Below the pieces are notes generated by a model. It had not been told where the DNA came from. It saw only the letters and a list, made by a program, of their open reading frames with translations, and ran no database searches. This document shows, one piece after another, positions 23,955 through 36,552 of a stretch of DNA of 64,000 nt. Origin of the DNA: Hirudinaria manillensis (taxonomy: Eukaryota > Annelida > Clitellata > Hirudinida > Hirudinidae); NCBI GenBank assembly GCA_034509925.1, contig CM067531.1, positions 4,496,001 through 4,560,000 on the forward strand, written 5' to 3'. How positions within the stretch are numbered: position 1 is the stretch's first letter; every line of letters begins with the position of its first letter. The position numbers were made by a program, and so were the translations under genes.

Positions 23955-24428
23955 TTTCTTTGATTACGAAGTACTTTACACTTGCTCTAGAAACGATGGA
24001 CGACGTATGTTTATGACGTTAACAGACATTTAACCTTTTGCCCGTGCCTTTCAGAAGGGAAAAAGATACTGAATAAAAAATACGAAAAAATAATTTTTTT
24101 AATTACGTTTAAAAAAAATAATTTGTTTAAAAAATAATATTTTAAAAAATATTTGTTTATAATTCATTTTTTAAGCATTCTGGATGTTATTTTACACTAT
24201 TATCAAGTCCTGAAATTTCGAATGTCCTTTTAAGGCCGGCCGCAGGAATGGATGAGTTGGAAAAGTTTATGAAGCATTTAACATTAATAAAAACAAATCT
24301 CGTAATAATGCACTGGTATATTTATTTTATGGGGCACGTAATTGTTATTAAGGAAAAATCTAATGGAAACGGATATCTTTCTTTCGTGATCATTCTTCTT
24401 CTGCATTCCGATCGGTGAGATATTTAGT

Positions 24429-24821
24429 TTAATATCGGACGATCAGGACGGCGTAAACCTCGTTCTCGTCATCCGAATCCTCTTCGTCGTCATCTCCGGC
24501 TTGCATGCTTTCCAAACTGGCAAGAATTCGGTTCACAATGCCTTCCAAATCGTCAGCACTCTCGCTCTCGTTCACGTCTTTCGACTGGACTTTCAGTACG
24601 CTATGAGATTGATCCTCTTTGAAGTCATAGAATATTTCAGAATATTGCCTCTTGCAAAGGGGACAACTGGGATTCACTTCGGACCACTTCTGTATGCATT
24701 CGAAACAGAAACTGTGCTTGCACACGTTCGTCGTGCTCATGTTATTGATTTCACCCAAGCATATGACGCACGGATTCTCGGGAATGTCATCGCTCGATAT
24801 GTCTTGTTGTGTATTTGACAT
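24429..24821 (-). CDS. RING-finger protein, copy 29
   Basis: Protein identical to copy 1. Unit 24252-25117, marker G. Confidence 0.9.
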   Translation of the reverse strand: MSNTQQDISSDDIPENPCVICLGEINNMSTTNVCKHSFCFECIQKWSEVNPSCPLCKRQYSEIFYDFKEDQSHSVLKVQSKDVNESESADDLEGIVNRILASLESMQAGDDDEEDSDDENEVYAVLIVRY

Positions 24822-25293
24822 TTTCTTTGATTACGAAGTACTTTACACTTGCTCTAGAAACGATGGACGACGTATGTTTATGACGTTAACAGACATTTAA
24901 CCTTTTGCCCGTGCCTTTCAGAAGGGAAAAAGATACTGAATAAAAAATACGAAAAAATAATTTTTTTAATTACGTTTAAAAAAATAATTTGTTTAAAAAA
25001 TAATATTTTAAAAAATATTTGTTTATAATTCATTTTTTAAGCATTCTGGATGTTATTTTACACTATTATCAAGTCCTGAAATTTCGAATGTCCTTTTAAG
25101 GCCGGCCGCAGGAATGGATGAGTTGGAAAAGTTTATGAAGCATTTAACATTAATAAAAACAAATCTCGTAATAATGCACTGGTATATTTATTTTATGGGG
25201 CACGTAATTGTTATTAAGAAAAATCTAATGGAAACGGATATCTTTCTTTCGTGATCATTCTTCTTCTGCATTCCGATCGGTGAGATATTTAGT

Positions 25294-25686
25294 TTAATAT
25301 CGGACGATCAGGACGGCGTAAACCTCGTTCTCGTCATCCGAATCCTCTTCGTCGTCATCTCCGGCTTGCATGCTTTCCAAACTGGCAAGAATTCGGTTCA
25401 CAATGCCTTCCAAATCGTCAGCACTCTCGCTCTCGTTCACGTCTTTCGACTGGACTTTCAGTACGCTATGAGATTGATCCTCTTTGAAGTCATAGAATAT
25501 TTCAGAATATTGCCTCTTGCAAAGGGGACAACTGGGATTCACTTCGGACCACTTCTGTATGCATTCGAAACAGAAACTGTGCTTGCACACGTTCGTCGTG
25601 CTCATGTTATTGATTTCACCCAAGCATATGACGCACGGATTCTCGGGAATGTCATCGCTCGATATGTCTTGTTGTGTATTTGACAT
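25294..25686 (-). CDS. RING-finger protein, copy 30
   Basis: Protein identical to copy 1. Unit 25118-25982, 865 bp, marker del. Confidence 0.9.
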   Translation of the reverse strand: MSNTQQDISSDDIPENPCVICLGEINNMSTTNVCKHSFCFECIQKWSEVNPSCPLCKRQYSEIFYDFKEDQSHSVLKVQSKDVNESESADDLEGIVNRILASLESMQAGDDDEEDSDDENEVYAVLIVRY

Positions 25687-26159
25687 TTTCTTTGATTACG
25701 AAGTACTTTACACTTGCTCTAGAAACGATGGACGACGTATGTTTATGACGTTAACAGACATTTAACCTTTTGCCCGTGCCTTTCAGAAGGGAAAAAGATA
25801 CTGAATAAAAAATACGAAAAAATAATTTTTTTAATTACGTTTAAAAAAATAATTTGTTTAAAAAATAATATTTTAAAAAATATTTGTTTATAATTCATTT
25901 TTTAAGCATTCTGGATGTTATTTTACACTATTATCAAGTCCTGAAATTTCGAATGTCCTTTTAAGGCCGGCCGCAGGAATGGATGAGTTGGAAAAGTTTA
26001 TGAAGCATTTAACATTAATAAAAACAAATCTCGTAATAATGCACTGGTATATTTATTTTATGGGGCACGTAATTGTTATTAAGAAAAAATCTAATGGAAA
26101 CGGATATCTTTCTTTCGTGATCATTCTTCTTCTGCATTCCGATCGGTGAGATATTTAGT

Positions 26160-26553
26160 TTAATATCGGACGATCAGGACGGCGTAAACCTCGTTCTCGT
26201 CATCCGAATCCTCTTCGTCGTCATCTCCGGCTTGCATGCTTTCCAAACTGGCAAGAATTCGGTTCACAATGCCTTCCAAATCGTCAGCACTCTCGCTCTC
26301 GTTCACGTCTTTCGACTGGACTTTCAGTACGCTATGAGATTGATCCTCTTTGAAGTCATAGAATATTTCAGAATATTGCCTCTTGCAAAAGGGGACAACT
26401 GGGATTCACTTCGGACCACTTCTGTATGCATTCGAAACAGAAACTGTGCTTGCACACGTTCGTCGTGCTCATGTTATTGATTTCACCCAAGCATATGACG
26501 CACGGATTCTCGGGAATGTCATCGCTCGATATGTCTTGTTGTGTATTTGACAT
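26160..26553 (-). pseudogene. RING-finger gene, copy 31, frameshifted
   Basis: One extra A in a run of A at 26387-26390 shifts the frame just before the last zinc ligand. The product would be 61 residues ending LLQEAIF, without C56, the helical part or the acidic tail, so the RING could not fold normally. It is the only small-indel break among the 61 copies. Unit 25983-26848, marker A. Confidence 0.9.
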
Positions 26554-27025
26554 TTTCTTTGATTACGAAGTACTTTACACTTGCTCTAGAAACGATGGAC
26601 GACGTATGTTTATGACGTTAACAGACATTTAACCTTTTGCCCGTGCCTTTCAGAAGGGAAAAAGATACTGAATAAAAAATACGAAAAAATAATTTTTTAA
26701 TTACGTTTAAAAAAATAATTTGTTTAAAAAATAATATTTTAAAAAATATTTGTTTATAATTCATTTTTTAAGCATTCTGGATGTTATTTTACACTATTAT
26801 CAAGTCCTGAAATTTCGAATGTCCTTTTAAGGCCGGCCGCAGGAATGGATGAGTTGGAAAAGTTTATGAAGCATTTAACATTAATAAAAACAAATCTCGT
26901 AATAATGCACTGGTATATTTATTTTATGGGGCACGTAATTGTTATTAAGGAAAAATCTAATGGAAACGGATATCTTTCTTTCGTGATCATTCTTCTTCTG
27001 CATTCCGATCGGTGAGATATTTAGT

Positions 27026-27418
27026 TTAATATCGGACGATCAGGACGGCGTAAACCTCGTTCTCGTCATCCGAATCCTCTTCGTCGTCATCTCCGGCTTG
27101 CATGCTTTCCAAACTGGCAAGAATTCGGTTCACAATGCCTTCCAAATCGTCAGCACTCTCGCTCTCGTTCACGTCTTTCGACTGGACTTTCAGTACGCTA
27201 TGAGATTGATCCTCTTTGAAGTCATAGAATATTTCAGAATATTGCCTCTTGCAAAGGGGACAACTGGGATTCACTTCGGACCACTTCTGTATGCATTCGA
27301 AACAGAAACTGTGCTTGCACACGTTCGTCGTGCTCATGTTATTGATTTCACCCAAGCATATGACGCACGGATTCTCGGGAATGTCATCGCTCGATATGTC
27401 TTGTTGTGTATTTGACAT
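27026..27418 (-). CDS. RING-finger protein, copy 32
   Basis: Protein identical to copy 1. Unit 26849-27714, marker G. Confidence 0.9.
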   Translation of the reverse strand: MSNTQQDISSDDIPENPCVICLGEINNMSTTNVCKHSFCFECIQKWSEVNPSCPLCKRQYSEIFYDFKEDQSHSVLKVQSKDVNESESADDLEGIVNRILASLESMQAGDDDEEDSDDENEVYAVLIVRY

Positions 27419-27890
27419 TTTCTTTGATTACGAAGTACTTTACACTTGCTCTAGAAACGATGGACGACGTATGTTTATGACGTTAACAGACATTTAACCT
27501 TTTGCCCGTGCCTTTCAGAAGGGAAAAAGATACTGAATAAAAAATACGAAAAAATAATTTTTTTAATTACGTTTAAAAAAATAATTTGTTTAAAAAATAA
27601 TATTTTAAAAAATATTTGTTTATAATTCATTTTTTAAGCATTCTGGATGTTATTTTACACTATTATCAAGTCCTGAAATTTCGAATGTCCTTTTAAGGCC
27701 GGCCGCAGGAATGGATGAGTTGGAAAAGTTTATGAAGCATTTAACATTAATAAAAACAAATCTCGTAATAATGCACTGGTATATTTATTTTATGGGGCAC
27801 GTAATTGTTATTAAGAAAAATCTAATGGAAACGGATATCTTTCTTTCGTGATCATTCTTCTTCTGCATTCCGATCGGTGAGATATTTAGT

Positions 27891-28283
27891 TTAATATCGG
27901 ACGATCAGGACGGCGTAAACCTCGTTCTCGTCATCCGAATCCTCTTCGTCGTCATCTCCGGCTTGCATGCTTTCCAAACTGGCAAGAATTCGGTTCACAA
28001 TGCCTTCCAAATCGTCAGCACTCTCGCTCTCGTTCACGTCTTTCGACTGGACTTTCAGTACGCTATGAGATTGATCCTCTTTGAAGTCATAGAATATTTC
28101 AGAATATTGCCTCTTGCAAAGGGGACAACTGGGATTCACTTCGGACCACTTCTGTATGCATTCGAAACAGAAACTGTGCTTGCACACGTTCGTCGTGCTC
28201 ATGTTATTGATTTCACCCAAGCATATGACGCACGGATTCTCGGGAATGTCATCGCTCGATATGTCTTGTTGTGTATTTGACAT
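27891..28283 (-). CDS. RING-finger protein, copy 33
   Basis: Protein identical to copy 1. Unit 27715-28580, marker del, with a one-T gain in the AT-rich block. Confidence 0.9.
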   Translation of the reverse strand: MSNTQQDISSDDIPENPCVICLGEINNMSTTNVCKHSFCFECIQKWSEVNPSCPLCKRQYSEIFYDFKEDQSHSVLKVQSKDVNESESADDLEGIVNRILASLESMQAGDDDEEDSDDENEVYAVLIVRY

Positions 28284-28756
28284 TTTCTTTGATTACGAAG
28301 TACTTTACACTTGCTCTAGAAACGATGGACGACGTATGTTTATGACGTTAACAGACATTTAACCTTTTGCCCGTGCCTTTCAGAAGGGAAAAAGATACTG
28401 AATAAAAAATACGAAAAAATAATTTTTTTAATTACGTTTTAAAAAAATAATTTGTTTAAAAAATAATATTTTAAAAAATATTTGTTTATAATTCATTTTT
28501 TAAGCATTCTGGATGTTATTTTACACTATTATCAAGTCCTGAAATTTCGAATGTCCTTTTAAGGCCGGCCGCAGGAATGGATGAGTTGGAAAAGTTTATG
28601 AAGCATTTAACATTAATAAAAACAAATCTCGTAATAATGCACTGGTATATTTATTTTATGGGGCACGTAATTGTTATTAAGAAAAATCTAATGGAAACGG
28701 ATATCTTTCTTTCGTGATCATTCTTCTTCTGCATTCCGATCGGTGAGATATTTAGT

Positions 28757-29149
28757 TTAATATCGGACGATCAGGACGGCGTAAACCTCGTTCTCGTCAT
28801 CCGAATCCTCTTCGTCGTCATCTCCGGCTTGCATGCTTTCCAAACTGGCAAGAATTCGGTTCACAATGCCTTCCAAATCGTCAGCACTCTCGCTCTCGTT
28901 CACGTCTTTCGACTGGACTTTCAGTACGCTATGAGATTGATCCTCTTTGAAGTCATAGAATATTTCAGAATATTGCCTCTTGCAAAGGGGACAACTGGGA
29001 TTCACTTCGGACCACTTCTGTATGCATTCGAAACAGAAACTGTGCTTGCACACGTTCGTCGTGCTCATGTTATTGATTTCACCCAAGCATATGACGCACG
29101 GATTCTCGGGAATGTCATCGCTCGATATGTCTTGTTGTGTATTTGACAT
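28757..29149 (-). CDS. RING-finger protein, copy 34
   Basis: Protein identical to copy 1. Unit 28581-29446, marker del, adjacent to another del unit. Confidence 0.9.
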   Translation of the reverse strand: MSNTQQDISSDDIPENPCVICLGEINNMSTTNVCKHSFCFECIQKWSEVNPSCPLCKRQYSEIFYDFKEDQSHSVLKVQSKDVNESESADDLEGIVNRILASLESMQAGDDDEEDSDDENEVYAVLIVRY

Positions 29150-29623
29150 TTTCTTTGATTACGAAGTACTTTACACTTGCTCTAGAAACGATGGACGACG
29201 TATGTTTATGACGTTAACAGACATTTAACCTTTTGCCCGTGCCTTTCAGAAGGGAAAAAGATACTGAATAAAAAATACGAAAAAATAATTTTTTTAATTA
29301 CGTTTAAAAAAAATAATTTGTTTAAAAAATAATATTTTAAAAAATATTTGTTTATAATTCATTTTTTAAGCATTCTGGATGTTATTTTACACTATTATCA
29401 AGTCCTGAAATTTCGAATGTCCTTTTAAGGCCGGCCGCAGGAATGGATGAGTTGGAAAAGTTTATGAAGCATTTAACATTAATAAAAACAAATCTCGTAA
29501 TAATGCACTGGTATATTTATTTTATGGGGCACGTAATTGTTATTAAGAAAAAATCTAATGGAAACGGATATCTTTCTTTCGTGATCATTCTTCTTCTGCA
29601 TTCCGATCGGTGAGATATTTAGT

Positions 29624-30016
29624 TTAATATCGGACGATCAGGACGGCGTAAACCTCGTTCTCGTCATCCGAATCCTCTTCGTCGTCATCTCCGGCTTGCA
29701 TGCTTTCCAAACTGGCAAGAATTCGGTTCACAATGCCTTCCAAATCGTCAGCACTCTCGCTCTCGTTCACGTCTTTCGACTGGACTTTCAGTACGCTATG
29801 AGATTGATCCTCTTTGAAGTCATAGAATATTTCAGAATATTGCCTCTTGCAAAGGGGACAACTGGGATTCACTTCGGACCACTTCTGTATGCATTCGAAA
29901 CAGAAACTGTGCTTGCACACGTTCGTCGTGCTCATGTTATTGATTTCACCCAAGCATATGACGCACGGATTCTCGGGAATGTCATCGCTCGATATGTCTT
30001 GTTGTGTATTTGACAT
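29624..30016 (-). CDS. RING-finger protein, copy 35
   Basis: Protein identical to copy 1. Unit 29447-30312, marker A. Confidence 0.9.
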   Translation of the reverse strand: MSNTQQDISSDDIPENPCVICLGEINNMSTTNVCKHSFCFECIQKWSEVNPSCPLCKRQYSEIFYDFKEDQSHSVLKVQSKDVNESESADDLEGIVNRILASLESMQAGDDDEEDSDDENEVYAVLIVRY

Positions 30017-30489
30017 TTTCTTTGATTACGAAGTACTTTACACTTGCTCTAGAAACGATGGACGACGTATGTTTATGACGTTAACAGACATTTAACCTTT
30101 TGCCCGTGCCTTTCAGAAGGGAAAAAGATACTGAATAAAAAATACGAAAAAATAATTTTTTTAATTACGTTTAAAAAAATAATTTGTTTAAAAAATAATA
30201 TTTTAAAAAATATTTGTTTATAATTCATTTTTTAAGCATTCTGGATGTTATTTTACACTATTATCAAGTCCTGAAATTTCGAATGTCCTTTTAAGGCCGG
30301 CCGCAGGAATGGATGAGTTGGAAAAGTTTATGAAGCATTTAACATTAATAAAAACAAATCTCGTAATAATGCACTGGTATATTTATTTTATGGGGCACGT
30401 AATTGTTATTAAGGAAAAATCTAATGGAAACGGATATCTTTCTTTCGTGATCATTCTTCTTCTGCATTCCGATCGGTGAGATATTTAGT

Positions 30490-30882
30490 TTAATATCGGA
30501 CGATCAGGACGGCGTAAACCTCGTTCTCGTCATCCGAATCCTCTTCGTCGTCATCTCCGGCTTGCATGCTTTCCAAACTGGCAAGAATTCGGTTCACAAT
30601 GCCTTCCAAATCGTCAGCACTCTCGCTCTCGTTCACGTCTTTCGACTGGACTTTCAGTACGCTATGAGATTGATCCTCTTTGAAGTCATAGAATATTTCA
30701 GAATATTGCCTCTTGCAAAGGGGACAACTGGGATTCACTTCGGACCACTTCTGTATGCATTCGAAACAGAAACTGTGCTTGCACACGTTCGTCGTGCTCA
30801 TGTTATTGATTTCACCCAAGCATATGACGCACGGATTCTCGGGAATGTCATCGCTCGATATGTCTTGTTGTGTATTTGACAT
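30490..30882 (-). CDS. RING-finger protein, copy 36
   Basis: Protein identical to copy 1. Unit 30313-31179, 867 bp, marker G. Confidence 0.9.
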   Translation of the reverse strand: MSNTQQDISSDDIPENPCVICLGEINNMSTTNVCKHSFCFECIQKWSEVNPSCPLCKRQYSEIFYDFKEDQSHSVLKVQSKDVNESESADDLEGIVNRILASLESMQAGDDDEEDSDDENEVYAVLIVRY

Positions 30883-31356
30883 TTTCTTTGATTACGAAGT
30901 ACTTTACACTTGCTCTAGAAACGATGGACGACGTATGTTTATGACGTTAACAGACATTTAACCTTTTGCCCGTGCCTTTCAGAAGGGAAAAAGATACTGA
31001 ATAAAAAATACGAAAAAATAATTTTTTTAATTACGTTTAAAAAAAATAATTTGTTTAAAAAATAATATTTTAAAAAATATTTGTTTATAATTCATTTTTT
31101 AAGCATTCTGGATGTTATTTTACACTATTATCAAGTCCTGAAATTTCGAATGTCCTTTTAAGGCCGGCCGCAGGAATGGATGAGTTGGAAAAGTTTATGA
31201 AGCATTTAACATTAATAAAAACAAATCTCGTAATAATGCACTGGTATATTTATTTTATGGGGCACGTAATTGTTATTAAGAAAAAATCTAATGGAAACGG
31301 ATATCTTTCTTTCGTGATCATTCTTCTTCTGCATTCCGATCGGTGAGATATTTAGT

Positions 31357-31749
31357 TTAATATCGGACGATCAGGACGGCGTAAACCTCGTTCTCGTCAT
31401 CCGAATCCTCTTCGTCGTCATCTCCGGCTTGCATGCTTTCCAAACTGGCAAGAATTCGGTTCACAATGCCTTCCAAATCGTCAGCACTCGCGCTCTCGTT
31501 CACGTCTTTCGACTGGACTTTCAGTACGCTATGAGATTGATCCTCTTTGAAGTCATAGAATATTTCAGAATATTGCCTCTTGCAAAGGGGACAACTGGGA
31601 TTCACTTCGGACCACTTCTGTATGCATTCGAAACAGAAACTGTGCTTGCACACGTTCGTCGTGCTCATGTTATTGATTTCACCCAAGCATATGACGCACG
31701 GATTCTCGGGAATGTCATCGCTCGATATGTCTTGTTGTGTATTTGACAT
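31357..31749 (-). CDS. RING-finger protein, copy 37 (Glu87Ala)
   Basis: Differs from copy 1 by Glu87 to Ala (GAG to GCG), outside the RING in the linker before the helical part. The same change is in copies 48 and 50. Unit 31180-32044, 865 bp, marker A. Confidence 0.9.
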   Translation of the reverse strand: MSNTQQDISSDDIPENPCVICLGEINNMSTTNVCKHSFCFECIQKWSEVNPSCPLCKRQYSEIFYDFKEDQSHSVLKVQSKDVNESASADDLEGIVNRILASLESMQAGDDDEEDSDDENEVYAVLIVRY

Positions 31750-32221
31750 TTTCTTTGATTACGAAGTACTTTACACTTGCTCTAGAAACGATGGACGACG
31801 TATGTTTATGACGTTAACAGACATTTAACCTTTTGCCCGTGCCTTTCAGAAGGGAAAAAGATACTGAATAAAAAATACGAAAAAATAATTTTTTAATTAC
31901 GTTTAAAAAAATAATTTGTTTAAAAAATAATATTTTAAAAAATATTTGTTTATAATTCATTTTTTAAGCATTCTGGATGTTATTTTACACTATTATCAAG
32001 TCCTGAAATTTCGAATGTCCTTTTAAGGCCGGCCGCAGGAATGGATGAGTTGGAAAAGTTTATGAAGCATTTAACATTAATAAAAACAAATCTCGTAATA
32101 ATGCACTGGTATATTTATTTTATGGGGCACGTAATTGTTATTAAGAAAAAATCTAATGGAAACGGATATCTTTCTTTCGTGATCATTCTTCTTCTGCATT
32201 CCGATCGGTGAGATATTTAGT

Positions 32222-32614
32222 TTAATATCGGACGATCAGGACGGCGTAAACCTCGTTCTCGTCATCCGAATCCTCTTCGTCGTCATCTCCGGCTTGCATG
32301 CTTTCCAAACTGGCAAGAATTCGGTTCACAATGCCTTCCAAATCGTCAGCACTCTCGCTCTCGTTCACGTCTTTCGACTGGACTTTCAGTACGCTATGAG
32401 ATTGATCCTCTTTGAAGTCATAGAATATTTCAGAATATTGCCTCTTGCAAAGGGGACAACTGGGATTCACTTCGGACCACTTCTGTATGCATTCGAAACA
32501 GAAACTGTGCTTGCACACGTTCGTCGTGCTCATGTTATTGATTTCACCCAAGCATATGACGCACGGATTCTCGGGAATGTCATCGCTCGATATGTCTTGT
32601 TGTGTATTTGACAT
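32222..32614 (-). CDS. RING-finger protein, copy 38
   Basis: Protein identical to copy 1. Unit 32045-32910, marker A. Confidence 0.9.
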   Translation of the reverse strand: MSNTQQDISSDDIPENPCVICLGEINNMSTTNVCKHSFCFECIQKWSEVNPSCPLCKRQYSEIFYDFKEDQSHSVLKVQSKDVNESESADDLEGIVNRILASLESMQAGDDDEEDSDDENEVYAVLIVRY

Positions 32615-33087
32615 TTTCTTTGATTACGAAGTACTTTACACTTGCTCTAGAAACGATGGACGACGTATGTTTATGACGTTAACAGACATTTAACCTTTTG
32701 CCCGTGCCTTTCAGAAGGGAAAAAGATACTGAATAAAAAATACGAAAAAATAATTTTTTTAATTACGTTTAAAAAAATAATTTGTTTAAAAAATAATATT
32801 TTAAAAAATATTTGTTTATAATTCATTTTTTAAGCATTCTGGATGTTATTTTACACTATTATCAAGTCCTGAAATTTCGAATGTCCTTTTAAGGCCGGCC
32901 GCAGGAATGGATGAGTTGGAAAAGTTTATGAAGCATTTAACATTAATAAAAACAAATCTCGTAATAATGCACTGGTATATTTATTTTATGGGGCACGTAA
33001 TTGTTATTAAGGAAAAATCTAATGGAAACGGATATCTTTCTTTCGTGATCATTCTTCTTCTGCATTCCGATCGGTGAGATATTTAGT

Positions 33088-33480
33088 TTAATATCGGACG
33101 ATCAGGACGGCGTAAACCTCGTTCTCGTCATCCGAATCCTCTTCGTCGTCATCTCCGGCTTGCATGCTTTCCAAACTGGCAAGAATTCGGTTCACAATGC
33201 CTTCCAAATCGTCAGCACTCTCGCTCTCGTTCACGTCTTTCGACTGGACTTTCAGTACGCTATGAGATTGATCCTCTTTGAAGTCATAGAATATTTCAGA
33301 ATATTGCCTCTTGCAAAGGGGACAACTGGGATTCACTTCGGACCACTTCTGTATGCATTCGAAACAGAAACTGTGCTTGCACACGTTCGTCGTGCTCATG
33401 TTATTGATTTCACCCAAGCATATGACGCACGGATTCTCGGGAATGTCATCGCTCGATATGTCTTGTTGTGTATTTGACAT
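33088..33480 (-). CDS. RING-finger protein, copy 39
   Basis: Protein identical to copy 1. Unit 32911-33777, 867 bp, marker G. Confidence 0.9.
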   Translation of the reverse strand: MSNTQQDISSDDIPENPCVICLGEINNMSTTNVCKHSFCFECIQKWSEVNPSCPLCKRQYSEIFYDFKEDQSHSVLKVQSKDVNESESADDLEGIVNRILASLESMQAGDDDEEDSDDENEVYAVLIVRY

Positions 33481-33954
33481 TTTCTTTGATTACGAAGTAC
33501 TTTACACTTGCTCTAGAAACGATGGACGACGTATGTTTATGACGTTAACAGACATTTAACCTTTTGCCCGTGCCTTTCAGAAGGGAAAAAGATACTGAAT
33601 AAAAAATACGAAAAAAATAATTTTTTTAATTACGTTTAAAAAAATAATTTGTTTAAAAAATAATATTTTAAAAAATATTTGTTTATAATTCATTTTTTAA
33701 GCATTCTGGATGTTATTTTACACTATTATCAAGTCCTGAAATTTCGAATGTCCTTTTAAGGCCGGCCGCAGGAATGGATGAGTTGGAAAAGTTTATGAAG
33801 CATTTAACATTAATAAAAACAAATCTCGTAATAATGCACTGGTATATTTATTTTATGGGGCACGTAATTGTTATTAAGAAAAAATCTAATGGAAACGGAT
33901 ATCTTTCTTTCGTGATCATTCTTCTTCTGCATTCCGATCGGTGAGATATTTAGT

Positions 33955-34347
33955 TTAATATCGGACGATCAGGACGGCGTAAACCTCGTTCTCGTCATCC
34001 GAATCCTCTTCGTCGTCATCTCCGGCTTGCATGCTTTCCAAACTGGCAAGAATTCGGTTCACAATGCCTTCCAAATCGTCAGCACTCTCGCTCTCGTTCA
34101 CGTCTTTCGACTGGACTTTCAGTACGCTATGAGATTGATCCTCTTTGAAGTCATAGAATATTTCAGAATATTGCCTCTTGCAAAGGGGACAACTGGGATT
34201 CACTTCGGACCACTTCTGTATGCATTCGAAACAGAAACTGTGCTTGCACACGTTCGTCGTGCTCATGTTATTGATTTCACCCAAGCATATGACGCACGGA
34301 TTCTCGGGAATGTCATCGCTCGATATGTCTTGTTGTGTATTTGACAT
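33955..34347 (-). CDS. RING-finger protein, copy 40
   Basis: Protein identical to copy 1. Unit 33778-34643, marker A. Confidence 0.9.
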   Translation of the reverse strand: MSNTQQDISSDDIPENPCVICLGEINNMSTTNVCKHSFCFECIQKWSEVNPSCPLCKRQYSEIFYDFKEDQSHSVLKVQSKDVNESESADDLEGIVNRILASLESMQAGDDDEEDSDDENEVYAVLIVRY

Positions 34348-34820
34348 TTTCTTTGATTACGAAGTACTTTACACTTGCTCTAGAAACGATGGACGACGTA
34401 TGTTTATGACGTTAACAGACATTTAACCTTTTGCCCGTGCCTTTCAGAAGGGAAAAAGATACTGAATAAAAAATACGAAAAAATAATTTTTTTAATTACG
34501 TTTAAAAAAATAATTTGTTTAAAAAATAATATTTTAAAAAATATTTGTTTATAATTCATTTTTTAAGCATTCTGGATGTTATTTTACACTATTATCAAGT
34601 CCTGAAATTTCGAATGTCCTTTTAAGGCCGGCCGCAGGAATGGATGAGTTGGAAAAGTTTATGAAGCATTTAACATTAATAAAAACAAATCTCGTAATAA
34701 TGCACTGGTATATTTATTTTATGGGGCACGTAATTGTTATTAAGAAAAAATCTAATGGAAACGGATATCTTTCTTTCGTGATCATTCTTCTTCTGCATTC
34801 CGATCGGTGAGATATTTAGT

Positions 34821-35213
34821 TTAATATCGGACGATCAGGACGGCGTAAACCTCGTTCTCGTCATCCGAATCCTCTTCGTCGTCATCTCCGGCTTGCATGC
34901 TTTCCAAACTGGCAAGAATTCGGTTCACAATGCCTTCCAAATCGTCAGCACTCTCGCTCTCGTTCACGTCTTTCGACTGGACTTTCAGTACGCTATGAGA
35001 TTGATCCTCTTTGAAGTCATAGAATATTTCAGAATATTGCCTCTTGCAAAGGGGACAACTGGGATTCACTTCGGACCACTTCTGTATGCATTCGAAACAG
35101 AAACTGTGCTTGCACACGTTCGTCGTGCTCATGTTATTGATTTCACCCAAGCATATGACGCACGGATTCTCGGGAATGTCATCGCTCGATATGTCTTGTT
35201 GTGTATTTGACAT
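34821..35213 (-). CDS. RING-finger protein, copy 41
   Basis: Protein identical to copy 1. Unit 34644-35509, marker A. Confidence 0.9.
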   Translation of the reverse strand: MSNTQQDISSDDIPENPCVICLGEINNMSTTNVCKHSFCFECIQKWSEVNPSCPLCKRQYSEIFYDFKEDQSHSVLKVQSKDVNESESADDLEGIVNRILASLESMQAGDDDEEDSDDENEVYAVLIVRY

Positions 35214-35686
35214 TTTCTTTGATTACGAAGTACTTTACACTTGCTCTAGAAACGATGGACGACGTATGTTTATGACGTTAACAGACATTTAACCTTTTGC
35301 CCGTGCCTTTCAGAAGGGAAAAAGATACTGAATAAAAAATACGAAAAAATAATTTTTTTAATTACGTTTAAAAAAATAATTTGTTTAAAAAATAATATTT
35401 TAAAAAATATTTGTTTATAATTCATTTTTTAAGCATTCTGGATGTTATTTTACACTATTATCAAGTCCTGAAATTTCGAATGTCCTTTTAAGGCCGGCCG
35501 CAGGAATGGATGAGTTGGAAAAGTTTATGAAGCATTTAACATTAATAAAAACAAATCTCGTAATAATGCACTGGTATATTTATTTTATGGGGCACGTAAT
35601 TGTTATTAAGGAAAAATCTAATGGAAACGGATATCTTTCTTTCGTGATCATTCTTCTTCTGCATTCCGATCGGTGAGATATTTAGT

Positions 35687-36079
35687 TTAATATCGGACGA
35701 TCAGGACGGCGTAAACCTCGTTCTCGTCATCCGAATCCTCTTCGTCGTCATCTCCGGCTTGCATGCTTTCCAAACTGGCAAGAATTCGGTTCACAATGCC
35801 TTCCAAATCGTCAGCACTCTCGCTCTCGTTCACGTCTTTCGACTGGACTTTCAGTACGCTATGAGATTGATCCTCTTTGAAGTCATAGAATATTTCAGAA
35901 TATTGCCTCTTGCAAAGGGGACAACTGGGATTCACTTCGGACCACTTCTGTATGCATTCGAAACAGAAACTGTGCTTGCACACGTTCGTCGTGCTCATGT
36001 TATTGATTTCACCCAAGCATATGACGCACGGATTCTCGGGAATGTCATCGCTCGATATGTCTTGTTGTGTATTTGACAT
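35687..36079 (-). CDS. RING-finger protein, copy 42
   Basis: Protein identical to copy 1. Unit 35510-36375, marker G. Confidence 0.9.
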   Translation of the reverse strand: MSNTQQDISSDDIPENPCVICLGEINNMSTTNVCKHSFCFECIQKWSEVNPSCPLCKRQYSEIFYDFKEDQSHSVLKVQSKDVNESESADDLEGIVNRILASLESMQAGDDDEEDSDDENEVYAVLIVRY

Positions 36080-36552
36080 TTTCTTTGATTACGAAGTACT
36101 TTACACTTGCTCTAGAAACGATGGACGACGTATGTTTATGACGTTAACAGACATTTAACCTTTTGCCCGTGCCTTTCAGAAGGGAAAAAGATACTGAATA
36201 AAAAATACGAAAAAATAATTTTTTTAATTACGTTTAAAAAAATAATTTGTTTAAAAAATAATATTTTAAAAAATATTTGTTTATAATTCATTTTTTAAGC
36301 ATTCTGGATGTTATTTTACACTATTATCAAGTCCTGAAATTTCGAATGTCCTTTTAAGGCCGGCCGCAGGAATGGATGAGTTGGAAAAGTTTATGAAGCA
36401 TTTAACATTAATAAAAACAAATCTCGTAATAATGCACTGGTATATTTATTTTATGGGGCACGTAATTGTTATTAAGGAAAAATCTAATGGAAACGGATAT
36501 CTTTCTTTCGTGATCATTCTTCTTCTGCATTCCGATCGGTGAGATATTTAGT